A stretch of 64,000 nucleotides of DNA from Variovorax sp. EL159 (lineage in GTDB: Bacteria > Pseudomonadota > Gammaproteobacteria > Burkholderiales > Burkholderiaceae_C): assembly GCF_900100965.1 (NCBI RefSeq), contig NZ_FMUJ01000006.1, positions 347,955 through 411,954 on the forward strand, written 5' to 3'. Below are positions 15,390-24,405 of this stretch, in pieces. The notes under the pieces were generated by a model that was given only the letters and a program-made list of their open reading frames with translations, was not told where the DNA came from and did no database searches. The stretch's first letter is position 1. The number at the start of each line of letters is the position of its first letter. The translations under genes and the position numbers were made by a program.

Positions 15390-16277
15390 TCAGCCGAGCC
15401 GGAAGCGCGTGTCGCCGAGCGTATCGAGCCCGAACTGCGACAGCAGCTCGCCAAGCCGCGTCGCCGCACTCGCCTTGCGCTGGCCGGTGTAGCGCGCCAG
15501 GATCAGTTCGTTCTTCATGCTGTGCTCCCAGCCGACCAGTTCGGTGACCGTCACGCTGTAGCCGTTGGCTTCCAGGTACAGGCAGCGCAGCACGTTGGTA
15601 AGCTGACTGCCGATCTCGCGTGTGTGCAGCGGATGTCGCCACAGCTCGGCCAGCGGCGTGCGCGACAGTGCCAGTGCCTTGGTCTCGCGCAGGCAGGCGG
15701 CCACTTCGGCCTGGCAGCAGGGCACCAGCACCATGCAGCGCGCCTTCTTGGCCAGACCGAAGGCGATGGCGTCGTCAGTGGCGGTGTCGCAGGCGTGCAG
15801 CGCAGTCACCACATCGATCTGCGCAGGCAGTTCGCGGGCTTGGGCCGATTCGGCGACCGTCAGGTTCAGGAACGACATGCGCCTGAAACCCAGCCGCTGT
15901 GCAAGCGCCCGGGATTTCTCGACCAGTTCGCCACGCGTCTCGATGCCGTAGACGTGACCGCCCTGGCGTGCCCGGAAGAACAGGTCGTAGATGATGAAGC
16001 CCAGGTACGACTTGCCCGCGCCATGGTCGGCCAGCGTGGCGCCGGCGCCCTCTTCCGGCAGCTCACGCAGCAATTGCTCGATGAACTGGAACAGGTGATA
16101 GACCTGTTTGAGCTTGCGCCGCGAATCCTGGTTGAGCCGACCCTCGCGCGTGAGGATGTGCAGCTCTTTCAGCAGCTCGATGGATTGACCCGGACGCAGG
16201 ACTTCGGCCAGCTCCGCGTCGGCCTTGACGGCCTTGTTGGTTTTCACGGGGTGCGCTGCGGCTTTGGTGGCATTCAT
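15390..16277 (-). CDS. Class I SAM-dependent methyltransferase
   Basis: 295 residues. Motif I-like glycine region is LADHGAGKSYLGFIIYDL, followed by VYGIETR as the acidic end of strand 2. Later ALHACDTATDDAI and VLVPCCQAE match the Methyltransf_32 type of uncharacterised methyltransferases in which the post-motif stretch reads P-C-C. Start ATG at 16275-16277 overlaps the DUF1415 stop by ATGA. It is the last gene of a chain of four genes joined by 4-nt overlaps (dgt, MFS, DUF1415, this). Substrate unknown; the Lys-rich first 30 residues and the P-C-C motif are compatible with an RNA substrate, which is a guess. Confidence 0.82.
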   Translation of the reverse strand: MNATKAAAHPVKTNKAVKADAELAEVLRPGQSIELLKELHILTREGRLNQDSRRKLKQVYHLFQFIEQLLRELPEEGAGATLADHGAGKSYLGFIIYDLFFRARQGGHVYGIETRGELVEKSRALAQRLGFRRMSFLNLTVAESAQARELPAQIDVVTALHACDTATDDAIAFGLAKKARCMVLVPCCQAEVAACLRETKALALSRTPLAELWRHPLHTREIGSQLTNVLRCLYLEANGYSVTVTELVGWEHSMKNELILARYTGQRKASAATRLGELLSQFGLDTLGDTRFRLG

Positions 16278-16849
16278 GGCTTTGCACTCCCGGCACCCAC
16301 GTCGAGCGCGGCCCAGCCCGCCGCGCCCAGCGCCTCGAGCGTGTCGATGTTGCGCTCGAAGATCGCCTCTGCCTCGGGAAAGGCCTCGACCGCACGGCTC
16401 ACGCTGTCTTCGCGCAGCAGGTGCAGCGTCGGGTAAGGCGCACGGTTGGTGGCGTTGCCGATGTCGTCGGGCTCTGTGCCGCCGAACTGGAACTGCGGAT
16501 GAAAGCTCGCCAGCTGGAGCATGCCATCGAAGCCCGCGCGTGCCAGGCGGCGCTCGGCGCGCGCCGTGAAATCGTTGAAGTCCAGAAAATCCGCCAAGGT
16601 GTTGGGTGCCATCAAAAGGGTGGTGTCGCGCACGGAGGCGTCGAGGGCTGCGAGCTCGCGGGCTTCGGAAAGGAGCGCATCCATCAGGTCGGCCTCCTCG
16701 GTGGGCAAGTAGGTGGCGTAATGGATCTGCGCCTTCACGTGCACCGCCTTTGCGAACGGGCACAGGTTGAGGCCGATCACCGCGCGCTCGAGCCAGCGCC
16801 GCGTGTCGGCTTCGGCCTGAGCGGCAGTGATTGTCGTCGGACCGCTCAT
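16274..16849 (-). CDS. DUF1415 family protein
   Basis: 191 residues. Family block near the N-terminus: RRWLERAVIGLNLCPFAKA, then HPQFQFGGTEPDDIGNATNR and APYPTLHLLREDSV. DUF1415 proteins are widespread in Proteobacteria and have no assigned biochemical role. The invariant Cys in NLCPFA and the histidine-containing FHPQFQF block are the best candidates for functional residues. Both ends overlap neighbours by 4 nt (MFS before, methyltransferase after), so it is translationally coupled to both. Confidence 0.88.
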   Translation of the reverse strand: MSGPTTITAAQAEADTRRWLERAVIGLNLCPFAKAVHVKAQIHYATYLPTEEADLMDALLSEARELAALDASVRDTTLLMAPNTLADFLDFNDFTARAERRLARAGFDGMLQLASFHPQFQFGGTEPDDIGNATNRAPYPTLHLLREDSVSRAVEAFPEAEAIFERNIDTLEALGAAGWAALDVGAGSAKP

Positions 16850-18102
16850 GCCGCCTCCGCCGCAGGGTGAATCCGTCCCAGCCGCCGCGCGAGCAGCATG
16901 CCGGCCAGCGAGCAGGCCAGCGTCGCGGTCCAGGTCCAGTGCCAGCCGCCGACACGGTTCGCCACCCATGCGACCGCCGGCGGCGCCAGGAACTGGCCGA
17001 GCGAGGACGCCTGCTGCATCAGCCCGACCGTCGTGGACACGGTGTTCGGACTGGGCGCCAGCCGCACGCCGAGCAGGAACAGCGTTGCCGGCACCATGCC
17101 GCCGCCCAGGGAGAAGACACAGACCGCGATGTAGCGAAGCGCCGGCGGCAGGCCCATCGCATCGGCGCCCTGCCCCACTTGCGCGAATGCCGCCACGCCC
17201 CCCAGCGCCATCGCCAGGAAGCCCCATTGCAAAAGGCGCTCGGGCGCTATGCCGCGCTGCAGCCAACGCCCACCGGCGATGTTGCCGACGATGTTCATGG
17301 CGGCCGCGAGCGCCGTGAGCACGGCGTTCCACCCGGCCGGCACGCCCGCGCCAGCATAGATGGCCGGCAGGAAGCCGATCACCGCCATCCACTGCGCCGA
17401 GTACACGGCGAATGTCAATGCGATCAGCCAGGGCGCACGAGCGCCGACGGTGGCGCGCAGGCGCGGCGCCCAGCCCGTGGAAACACTGCCCGCTGCGGCC
17501 GGGCGAAGGCGGTCCGCAGGCACGGCCATCCAGACCCAGATTGCTGCCACGGCCGAGACCATCGACAACAGCCACCACCAGTCGGCCCACCCGCCCCACG
17601 CGATCAAAGCCGGCCCGAGCAGCAGCGCAAGCGCGACGCCGAGCGGCATGTAGGCACCCCACAGCCCCAGCGCGGCCTTGTCCGCGCCCGGCGGCGTGAG
17701 CGCACGGATCAGGCCCGGCCCCGGCATGACCGACAGCAGAAAGCCGATGCCCTCGACGGCACGAAGAACCAGCAGCCACTGCACTGCATGGGCACCGCCC
17801 ACAAGCCCCGCGCCAACCGCGCCGCCCAGCAGGCTGGCAACCGTCAACACCACCAGCCCGGTCAGCATGCTGCGACGCAATCCGATGGTGTCGGCGGCAA
17901 GACCGGCGATCAGCCCCAGGGTCATGCTGGCCACCTGCACCAGCGACAGCAGGAAACCGGCCTCCACGAGGCTGATGCCGAGCGAAGCCTGCAACGCCGG
18001 CACGGCGGGTGGCAACTTGCCGAGGTGCAGGGCACCGCTGACCCCACCCAGCAGCACCGCGAAAACGGCAGCGGGCACGCTTGCCTTGGTGGCTGTGCTC
18101 AT
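16846..18102 (-). CDS. Major facilitator superfamily transporter (CynX/NimT-like)
   Basis: 418-residue inner-membrane protein with about twelve hydrophobic helices in two halves and a loop rich in charged residues near the middle (PADRLRPAAAGSVSTG). The first helices (PAVPALQASLGISLVEAGFL) and the GLAADTIGLRRSMLTG cytoplasmic loop fit MFS signature A. No substrate can be deduced. It overlaps dgt upstream (ATGA at 18099-18102) and DUF1415 downstream by 4 nt. Confidence 0.85.
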   Translation of the reverse strand: MSTATKASVPAAVFAVLLGGVSGALHLGKLPPAVPALQASLGISLVEAGFLLSLVQVASMTLGLIAGLAADTIGLRRSMLTGLVVLTVASLLGGAVGAGLVGGAHAVQWLLVLRAVEGIGFLLSVMPGPGLIRALTPPGADKAALGLWGAYMPLGVALALLLGPALIAWGGWADWWWLLSMVSAVAAIWVWMAVPADRLRPAAAGSVSTGWAPRLRATVGARAPWLIALTFAVYSAQWMAVIGFLPAIYAGAGVPAGWNAVLTALAAAMNIVGNIAGGRWLQRGIAPERLLQWGFLAMALGGVAAFAQVGQGADAMGLPPALRYIAVCVFSLGGGMVPATLFLLGVRLAPSPNTVSTTVGLMQQASSLGQFLAPPAVAWVANRVGGWHWTWTATLACSLAGMLLARRLGRIHPAAEAA

Positions 18103-19229
18103 GCGATCCCCCGGCGGCCGGTGAGCCGCTCGTGCTCGCGCATGGCAAAGCGATCGGTCATGCCGGCGATGTAGTCGGCCACTGCACGGTGCCGGTCATG
18201 GCGGTCGCCATAGGAGGCCGGCATCTCGTCACCGCGTTCCAGGTAGGCCTCGAACAGTTCGCGCACCACCTGCTGCGCCTGGTCGGTGGTCTGGGTGACC
18301 TGCGGATGCCGGTAGAGATTGCGGAACAGGAAACGCTTGAGCTCGTCCGACTGAGCCTGCATGGTCGCGCTGAAAGCGACGACAGGCGGGGCCTTGCGCA
18401 CCGCATCGGCGTCGACCGGCGCAAGCGTTTCGAGCGCCGCGCGCGTCGCGTCGATCACGTCGTAGACCTGTGCACTCAGCATGCGCCGGATGGTTTCGTA
18501 GAGCACGCGCCGGTCCTGCAACTGCGGATGCTCGGCCAGCGCTTCGCGGCGGTAGCGCTCGAACAGTTCCACCTCGGCCAGTTGCTCGACGCTGATGAGG
18601 CCCGAGCGCACGCCGTCGTCGATGTCGTGGGCGTTGTAGGCAATGGCGTCGGCCAGGTTGCACAGCTGCGCTTCGAGCGCCGGCTGCGTGCGGTCCAGAA
18701 AGCGACGCGCCACGCCTTGCGGCTCAGTCGCCTCGATGCGCTCGGCGTTGGCGCGCGAGCAGTGCTTGAGAATGCCCTCGCGGGTCTCGAAACTGAGATT
18801 CAGGCCGTCGTACTGCGGATAGCGGTGCTCGAGCGCATCGACCACGCGCAGGCTCTGCAGGTTGTGCTCGAAGCCGCCGTGCCCGGTCATGCAGGCGTTG
18901 AGCGCGTCCTGCCCGGCATGGCCGAATGGCGTGTGGCCCAGGTCATGCGCCAGCGCGATGGCCTCGACCAGGTCTTCGTTGATGCGCAAGGCGCGTGCGA
19001 TCGAACGGCCCAGTTGGGCGACTTCGAGCGAATGCGTCAGCCGCGTGCGGAACAGGTCGCCCTCGTGGTTCAGGAAAACCTGGGTCTTGTAGACCAGCCG
19101 GCGGAAGGCGGTGGAATGAACGATGCGATCGCGGTCGCGCTGGAAGGCATCGCGCGTGGGCGCGGGCGGTTCGGCATGGCGCCTCCCGCGCGACTGCGCG
19201 GGGTGGCAGGCATAGACCGCCAGGCTCAT
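18099..19229 (-). CDS. dgt: dGTPase-like deoxynucleoside triphosphate triphosphohydrolase
   Basis: 376-residue HD-domain enzyme that cleaves dNTPs (classically dGTP) to deoxynucleoside and tripolyphosphate. The metal-binding H..HD..D residues are visible: FRTRLTHSLEVAQ, IALAHDLGHTPFGHAGQ, and D in YNAHDIDDGV. Upstream QRDRDRIVHSTAFRRLVYKTQVF is the family start block. I choose the ATG at 19227-19229 (MSLAVYACHPAQSRGR); the longer ORF upstream has no family similarity. It lies 73 bp after aroB. Confidence 0.93.
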   Translation of the reverse strand: MSLAVYACHPAQSRGRRHAEPPAPTRDAFQRDRDRIVHSTAFRRLVYKTQVFLNHEGDLFRTRLTHSLEVAQLGRSIARALRINEDLVEAIALAHDLGHTPFGHAGQDALNACMTGHGGFEHNLQSLRVVDALEHRYPQYDGLNLSFETREGILKHCSRANAERIEATEPQGVARRFLDRTQPALEAQLCNLADAIAYNAHDIDDGVRSGLISVEQLAEVELFERYRREALAEHPQLQDRRVLYETIRRMLSAQVYDVIDATRAALETLAPVDADAVRKAPPVVAFSATMQAQSDELKRFLFRNLYRHPQVTQTTDQAQQVVRELFEAYLERGDEMPASYGDRHDRHRAVADYIAGMTDRFAMREHERLTGRRGIA

Positions 19230-19302
19230 TGGTGCACCCTTGGCGCTGCGCGCCTTCCCGCCAAGCAGGAGCGAGCTTGCCTGGGGCAGACCGGCGCGGC
19301 GC

Positions 19303-20412
19303 TCATCCCGCGCAGCACTGCGCGAGCACTTCGCGCACAAGCGCATCGGGTGCGCTGCGAACCACGGCCGAGCCGGGCTTGTCGATCACCACGAAGCGGA
19401 TCTCGCCGGCTTCCGATTTCTTGTCGACGCGCATCAGCTCCAGGTAGCGCTCCGCGCCAAGTGCCGGTCCGACGATGGGCAGGCCTGCACGCTCGATCAG
19501 GCGCGTGAGGCGCTCGACAAAAGCGGCGTCGACGCCACCAAGCCGTTGCGACAGGTGCGCCGCCATGACCATGCCGCAACCGACTGCTTCGCCATGCAGC
19601 CATTCGCCATAGCCGAGGCCCGATTCGATGGCATGGCCGAAGGTGTGGCCGAAATTGAGGATGGCGCGCAAGCCCGTCTCGCGTTCGTCCTGCCCGACCA
19701 CCAGCGCCTTGATCTCGCAGCTGCGCTTGACGGCATGGGCCAGGGCGGCGGGGTCGCGCGTCGTCAGCGCGTCGACGTTGGCTTCGATCCAGTCGAAGAA
19801 GGCCATGTCGTAGATCGGGCCGTACTTGATGACCTCGGCCAGGCCGGCACTGAGCTCGCGCGGCGGCAGGGTCTGCAGGGTGTTCAGGTCGCAGAGCACC
19901 AGCTGTGGCTGGTAGAACGCGCCGATCATGTTCTTGCCCAACGGATGGTTGATGGCCGTCTTGCCGCCCACCGAGGAATCGACTTGCGCCAGCAGCGTGG
20001 TCGGCACCTGCACGAAAGGCACGCCGCGCATGTAGCTCGCGGCGGCAAAGCCGGTCATGTCGCCCACCACGCCGCCGCCCAGGGCGAAGAGCACGGTCTT
20101 GCGGTCGCTGCCATGGCCGAGCAGGGCATCGAAGATCAGGTTCAGTGTCTGCAGGTTCTTGTGCACCTCGCCGTCGGGCAATTCGAGCAGGTGCACGGTG
20201 CGAAATCGGCCCGCCAGGGCGCTGCGCAGGGCCTTGGCATAGAGCGGCGCCACCGTGGTGTTGCTGACGATCAGTGCGGAAGCGGCCGCGGGCGTGGCGG
20301 CAAAGCTCTGCGGGTCGTCCAGCAGGCCGGTGCCGATCAGGATCGGGTAGCTGCGGTCGCCGAGCTGGATGTCGACGCGTTCTGGCGAGGCGGAAAGTAC
20401 GGGCAAGGACAT
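19303..20412 (-). CDS. aroB: 3-dehydroquinate synthase
   Basis: 369-residue NAD- and metal-dependent enzyme converting DAHP to 3-dehydroquinate, second step of the shikimate pathway. Visible motifs: LELPDGEVHKNLQTL, the nucleotide-binding ALGGGVVGDMTGFAAA, VPTTLLAQVDSSVGGKTAIN, and the metal ligands in LNFGHTFGHAIE and GYGEWLHGEAVGCGM. It follows aroK by 33 bp in the same minus-strand operon, the standard pilQ-aroK-aroB order. Confidence 0.98.
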   Translation of the reverse strand: MSLPVLSASPERVDIQLGDRSYPILIGTGLLDDPQSFAATPAAASALIVSNTTVAPLYAKALRSALAGRFRTVHLLELPDGEVHKNLQTLNLIFDALLGHGSDRKTVLFALGGGVVGDMTGFAAASYMRGVPFVQVPTTLLAQVDSSVGGKTAINHPLGKNMIGAFYQPQLVLCDLNTLQTLPPRELSAGLAEVIKYGPIYDMAFFDWIEANVDALTTRDPAALAHAVKRSCEIKALVVGQDERETGLRAILNFGHTFGHAIESGLGYGEWLHGEAVGCGMVMAAHLSQRLGGVDAAFVERLTRLIERAGLPIVGPALGAERYLELMRVDKKSEAGEIRFVVIDKPGSAVVRSAPDALVREVLAQCCAG

Positions 20413-20445
20413 GGCCGCGAGTTTAGGCGCTGCCGCCCGGACAGT

Positions 20446-20994
20446 TCAGGCGGAGGGCTCTTCCGGGTGGGCGCCGGGCTCGACGATGCCGGCCAGTTCG
20501 AGCTGCATCACGATGATGTTCACCAGCATGGCGATCGAGGGACGGCCGGTGTCGACCACGTCATGGGCCGTTTCCCGGTAGAACGGATCGCGTGCGTCGT
20601 GCAGCTCGCGCAGCCGCCCCAGCGGGTCTGCAACCTGCAGCAAAGGCCGCTTGACGTCATGGCGCAGGCGCCGGAACAGGTCTTCGGGCGAGGAGCGCAG
20701 GTAGATCACATGGAAGTGCTCGCGCAGCTGGCTGCGGTTGGCCTCCCGCAATACGGCGCCGCCGCCGGTGGCCAGCACGCCCTGGGCATTTGCCGCGAGG
20801 TCGGCGATCACGGATTGCTCGAGATCCCGGAAGGCCGTTTCACCTTCGCGCTCGAAATAATCGCGGATCGAGCAGCCGATGCGCTGCTCGATCACGTGAT
20901 CGGTGTCGATGAATGGAAGATCCAGCCGAGTGCCCAGGCGCCGGCCCACTGCGGATTTTCCGGCGCCGGGCAAACCGACGAGTGCGACCGCCAC
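20446..20994 (-). CDS. aroK: Shikimate kinase
   Basis: 182-residue kinase phosphorylating shikimate at the 3-hydroxyl. P-loop GLPGAGKS at residues 7-14; the shikimate-binding FIDTDHVIE, the GE-F-R block (REGETAFRDLEQSVI), GVLATGGGAVL, and the lid region KRPLLQVADP are all present. The start codon is GTG (20992-20994), 23 bp after the pilQ stop; no ATG fits the conserved N-terminus. The ribosome-binding site is weak, suggesting coupling to pilQ translation. Confidence 0.96.
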   Translation of the reverse strand: MAVALVGLPGAGKSAVGRRLGTRLDLPFIDTDHVIEQRIGCSIRDYFEREGETAFRDLEQSVIADLAANAQGVLATGGGAVLREANRSQLREHFHVIYLRSSPEDLFRRLRHDVKRPLLQVADPLGRLRELHDARDPFYRETAHDVVDTGRPSIAMLVNIIVMQLELAGIVEPGAHPEEPSA

Positions 20995-21017
20995 GCGGTG
21001 GCTGCTACGCCCGCGCG

Positions 21018-23189
21018 TCAGCGCGCGGCGTTGCGGTCGGTAATCATCTTCGGGGTGATAAAGACGAGCATTTCGGTCTTGTTGGCAACGCGTTCGCGCT
21101 TACGGAACAGTGCTCCCACGTAGGGCACTTCACCCAGCACCGGTATGCGCGATTCGTCATTGGTTTCGGTGAGCTCGAAGATACCACCGATGACGACCGT
21201 GCCACCGTTCTCGACCAGCACCTCGGTCTGCACGTGCTTGGTGTTGATGGCCGGGCCCGCCGAGGTGTTGACGCCGCGGGCGTCCTTGCTCACGTCCAGG
21301 GTCAGGATGATGTTGCCTTCCGGTGTGATCTGCGGCGTGACCTCGAGCTTCAGCACTGCCTTGCGGAACGAGATGGAGGTGGCACCGCTGGACGTTGCCT
21401 GCTGGTAAGGGATTTCCTCGCCCTGCTCGATCAGCGCCTTGGTCTGGTCGGCCGTGATGACGCGGGGGCTGGACACCAGCTTGCCCTTGCCATCGGCTTC
21501 CAGCGCGGAGATTTCGAGATTCAGCATCCGCGAGAAGCTGGAGTTGAACAGCGACAGCGCGAACGAGCCAGCCGCATTACCCGTGCCGCCTGCGTCGCCA
21601 GCGGGCAGATTGATGAAGTTGCTGCTGGTCGGCGAGCCGAAGCTGACGGTCGGGCTGGTCGTGGTCGACGTCGATGTCGAGGTACCACCGGTCGAGGTCT
21701 GTGTGGAAGTCGTGCCACCGCCAGTGACCGAAGGCCACGTTCCCAGCGAGTTGTTCCGATTGATCACACCGCCCCCCAGCTTCACGCCGAGTGACTTGCC
21801 GAAGGTGTCGGAGGCTTCGACGATCCGGGCCTCGATCAACACTTGGCGCACTGGGATGTCCAGCTTCTGGATCAGTTCGGTTATTTGCGCCAGGCGCGAC
21901 GGGATGTCGGACACGAACAGCTGGTTGGTACGCGACTCGGCGATCACGCTGCCGCGAGGGCTCAGAATTCGGGTGGTCGTACCTCCGCCACCACCACCGC
22001 CAGATGATGCACCCGTGCCAGTCAGGCCCTGCGCAATGGCAATCGCCTTGGTGTAGTTGAGCTGGAACGACTGGGTCCGCAGCGGCTCCAGATTCTCAAT
22101 GGTGGCCTTGGCCTCGAACTCGAGCTTTTCCTTGGCGTTGATTTCGTCCTTAGGCGCGATCCACAACACACTGCCGTTCTTGCGCATGCCCAGGTTCTTC
22201 GCCTGCATGATGATGTCGAGCGCCTGATCCCAGGGCACGTCCTTCAGCCGCAGCGTCAGTGCGCCAGTCACCGAATCCGATGTCACGATGTTGAAGTTCG
22301 TGAAATCGGCGATCACCTGCAGCAGCGAGCGGATCTCGATGTTCTGGAAATTGAGCGAGAGCTTCTCGCCGTTGTAGCCGACGCCCTGCGTCAGCTTGGT
22401 CGGATCGACCTTGCGGGCACGGACTTCCACCACGAACTGGTTTTCGCTCTGGTAGGCGCTGTGTTCCCAGTCGCCCTTGGCCTCGATCGTCATGCGCACG
22501 CGGTCGCCAGACTGTTGCGAGGTGATCAACTGGACCGGGGTGCCGAAGTCGGCCACATCGAGCCGGCGGCGCAGGCCTTCGGGCAGAGTCGACTTGGTGA
22601 ACTCCACCACGAGGTTCTTGCCTTGCTGCTTGACGTCGACGCCGACCTGGTTGTTCGGCAGGTCCACGATGACGCGGCCAGTGCTGTCAGCCCCCAGACG
22701 GAAATCGACATCCCGCAAAGGCAGCGTGTCGCGGTTGCGGTTCTCCGCAAAAGTGGTGGCAGCGGACGTCAACAGTGCAGTGCCAGCCGCCGGTTCAAGA
22801 ATGACCAGCAGCGACTTGCCCTGGATTTCGGCCTTGTACGCGGTGGACTGCTTCAGGTTCAGCACCACCCGGCTGCGCTCGCCCGCCTGGACGACGTTGA
22901 CCGAACGCAGATTGCCCTGGTTCACTTCAATCGCCGAACGCCCGATCGCGTTCGTGACGCCCGGGAAATCAAGGGCGATACGCGCCGGGTTCTGCACGAC
23001 AAAACCTGCCGGCACGGCGGCAAGCGGTTGTGCGAGGTCGATCCGGATCACCTCGGCGCCAGACTGCGTCGAACTGGTCACGGCTTCGATCGCGTTCTGT
23101 GCATGGGCCACGGCCAACGCACCGAACGCCAGCAGACCCAGCCCCGCAGCGCGCAGCCACTGTGCCATCGTTGATTTTTTTTGGTTCAT
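21018..23189 (-). CDS. pilQ: Type IV pilus secretin PilQ
   Basis: 723-residue outer-membrane secretin through which the pilus fibre exits. A signal peptide ends AVAHAQ|NAIE. Two AMIN domains occupy roughly residues 40-250, followed by N0/N1 domains (LNFQNIEIRSLLQVIADFTN) and the C-terminal secretin domain with the family block VPVLGEVPYVGALFRKRE. A low-complexity Gly and Thr/Ser linker (SSGGGGGGGTTTR; TSTQTSTGGTSTST) interrupts the N1/secretin region, longer than in many homologs. ATG at 23187-23189 overlaps the pilP stop by 4 nt. Confidence 0.97.
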   Translation of the reverse strand: MNQKKSTMAQWLRAAGLGLLAFGALAVAHAQNAIEAVTSSTQSGAEVIRIDLAQPLAAVPAGFVVQNPARIALDFPGVTNAIGRSAIEVNQGNLRSVNVVQAGERSRVVLNLKQSTAYKAEIQGKSLLVILEPAAGTALLTSAATTFAENRNRDTLPLRDVDFRLGADSTGRVIVDLPNNQVGVDVKQQGKNLVVEFTKSTLPEGLRRRLDVADFGTPVQLITSQQSGDRVRMTIEAKGDWEHSAYQSENQFVVEVRARKVDPTKLTQGVGYNGEKLSLNFQNIEIRSLLQVIADFTNFNIVTSDSVTGALTLRLKDVPWDQALDIIMQAKNLGMRKNGSVLWIAPKDEINAKEKLEFEAKATIENLEPLRTQSFQLNYTKAIAIAQGLTGTGASSGGGGGGGTTTRILSPRGSVIAESRTNQLFVSDIPSRLAQITELIQKLDIPVRQVLIEARIVEASDTFGKSLGVKLGGGVINRNNSLGTWPSVTGGGTTSTQTSTGGTSTSTSTTTSPTVSFGSPTSSNFINLPAGDAGGTGNAAGSFALSLFNSSFSRMLNLEISALEADGKGKLVSSPRVITADQTKALIEQGEEIPYQQATSSGATSISFRKAVLKLEVTPQITPEGNIILTLDVSKDARGVNTSAGPAINTKHVQTEVLVENGGTVVIGGIFELTETNDESRIPVLGEVPYVGALFRKRERVANKTEMLVFITPKMITDRNAAR

Positions 23190-23725
23190 TTCGCACTCTC
23201 TTGCAGCTGCAGCGTTGCCACGCGTTCGATCCATTCACCGGCGGCGTCTTGCACGATTTCACGCAAGGCGACTTCGGTTTCGTTGATACGGGTAATGCGC
23301 CCGTAGTTGAGTCCCAGGTATTCGCCGACGCGCACCTTGTAGAGCAGCTTGTCGACACGGACCAGCGCCACCGGCTGGCCGTTGCGGTTCATGCTGCCCA
23401 CCATGGCCATCGAGTCGAGCGGGAACGCCTCGAGCGCTTCCTTGCGGCGCGCCAGCTCCGGAGCGATCAGCTCCGACGTGCTGGGCTGATTCGATTCGCG
23501 GCGCAGCGCCTGCGTCAGCTTCAGCATGTTGAAGGGCTCGAAGGACGAGGCCTCGGTGTAGACCTGCGGCGTGAACTTCTTGGGCTCCGTGATCGGCGGC
23601 ACCGAGGGCTTCACCTGGGCGCGTTGCTCGGCCATCCAGCGCTGCAGGTCTTCCTGGTCGGAGTCGCAGGCGCTCAGGCCCAGCGTGGCCAGCGTCAGCC
23701 ACAGGACTTTGGCGACGGCCTTCAT
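23186..23725 (-). CDS. pilP: Type IV pilus lipoprotein PilP
   Basis: 179-residue inner-membrane lipoprotein linking PilNO to the secretin PilQ. Lipobox LGLSAC with Cys20. After a disordered proline-rich linker (KPSVPPITEPKKF) the C-terminal beta domain contains MAMVGSMNRNGQPVALVRVD and VGEYLGLNYGRITRINE, the PilP signature. It overlaps both pilO and pilQ by 4 nt. Confidence 0.96.
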   Translation of the reverse strand: MKAVAKVLWLTLATLGLSACDSDQEDLQRWMAEQRAQVKPSVPPITEPKKFTPQVYTEASSFEPFNMLKLTQALRRESNQPSTSELIAPELARRKEALEAFPLDSMAMVGSMNRNGQPVALVRVDKLLYKVRVGEYLGLNYGRITRINETEVALREIVQDAAGEWIERVATLQLQESAK

Positions 23726-24399
23726 TTCTTCGCCTTCGGCGCCGCGGCGCGTTTCTGGGCGGCCCGCTCGTCTTCATCGAGATAGCGGAAGGTGCGCGCG
23801 GTGGCGTCCATCGTCAGCACGTCCTTGTCCTTTTGCGGCGTGACGGTCATGTTGTTGAGTGTCACGATGCGCGAGAGCCCCGCGACATCGGCCGCGAAGG
23901 CACCCATGTCGTGATACCGGCCCGTGACGCGCACGGCGATCGGAAGCTCGGCGTAATAGTCCTTCACCGACACCTGTCCCGGACGGAACAGCTCGAACTG
24001 CAGGCTGCGGCCAAGCCCCGCCTGGTTGATGTCAGAAAGCAGGGCATCCATTTCAGCCTTGCTGGGCAATTGCTTTTCGAGCACGGTCACGTACTGCTGC
24101 ACCTGCTCGCGCTGCTTCTTGAGCAACTCGAGGTTGGCAGCCTGCGCCACCTTCTTCTTGTAGTCTTCCTTGAGCGTGACTTCCTTGGAACGCTCGCCTT
24201 CGAGCTCGTCGTTCGAGTTGGTCAGCCAGACAAACCACAGGGCGACCAGCACCAGGGCCGTGACCGCCAGGCACAGTGCATAGCGCGGCACCGCCGGCCA
24301 GACGGACGGGTCGTTCGGATTCAAGCCACGGAACTGCTCGCCGAAGCTCTGCAGCAGAGCGGCGACATCGATTTTTTGAGAGGGGCGATTGCTTGCCAT
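23722..24399 (-). CDS. pilO: Type IV pilus inner-membrane protein PilO
   Basis: 225-residue bitopic protein. A transmembrane helix (YALCLAVTALVLVALWFVWL) near residues 40-60 is followed by a coiled coil (ELEGERSKEVTLKEDYKKK) and a ferredoxin-like periplasmic domain (LPIAVRVTGRYHDMGAFAAD). Forms the PilN-PilO heterodimer that aligns the motor with PilP/PilQ. Six bases separate it from pilN. Confidence 0.96.
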   Translation of the reverse strand: MASNRPSQKIDVAALLQSFGEQFRGLNPNDPSVWPAVPRYALCLAVTALVLVALWFVWLTNSNDELEGERSKEVTLKEDYKKKVAQAANLELLKKQREQVQQYVTVLEKQLPSKAEMDALLSDINQAGLGRSLQFELFRPGQVSVKDYYAELPIAVRVTGRYHDMGAFAADVAGLSRIVTLNNMTVTPQKDKDVLTMDATARTFRYLDEDERAAQKRAAAPKAKK

Positions 24400-24405
24400 G
24401 ATCGG

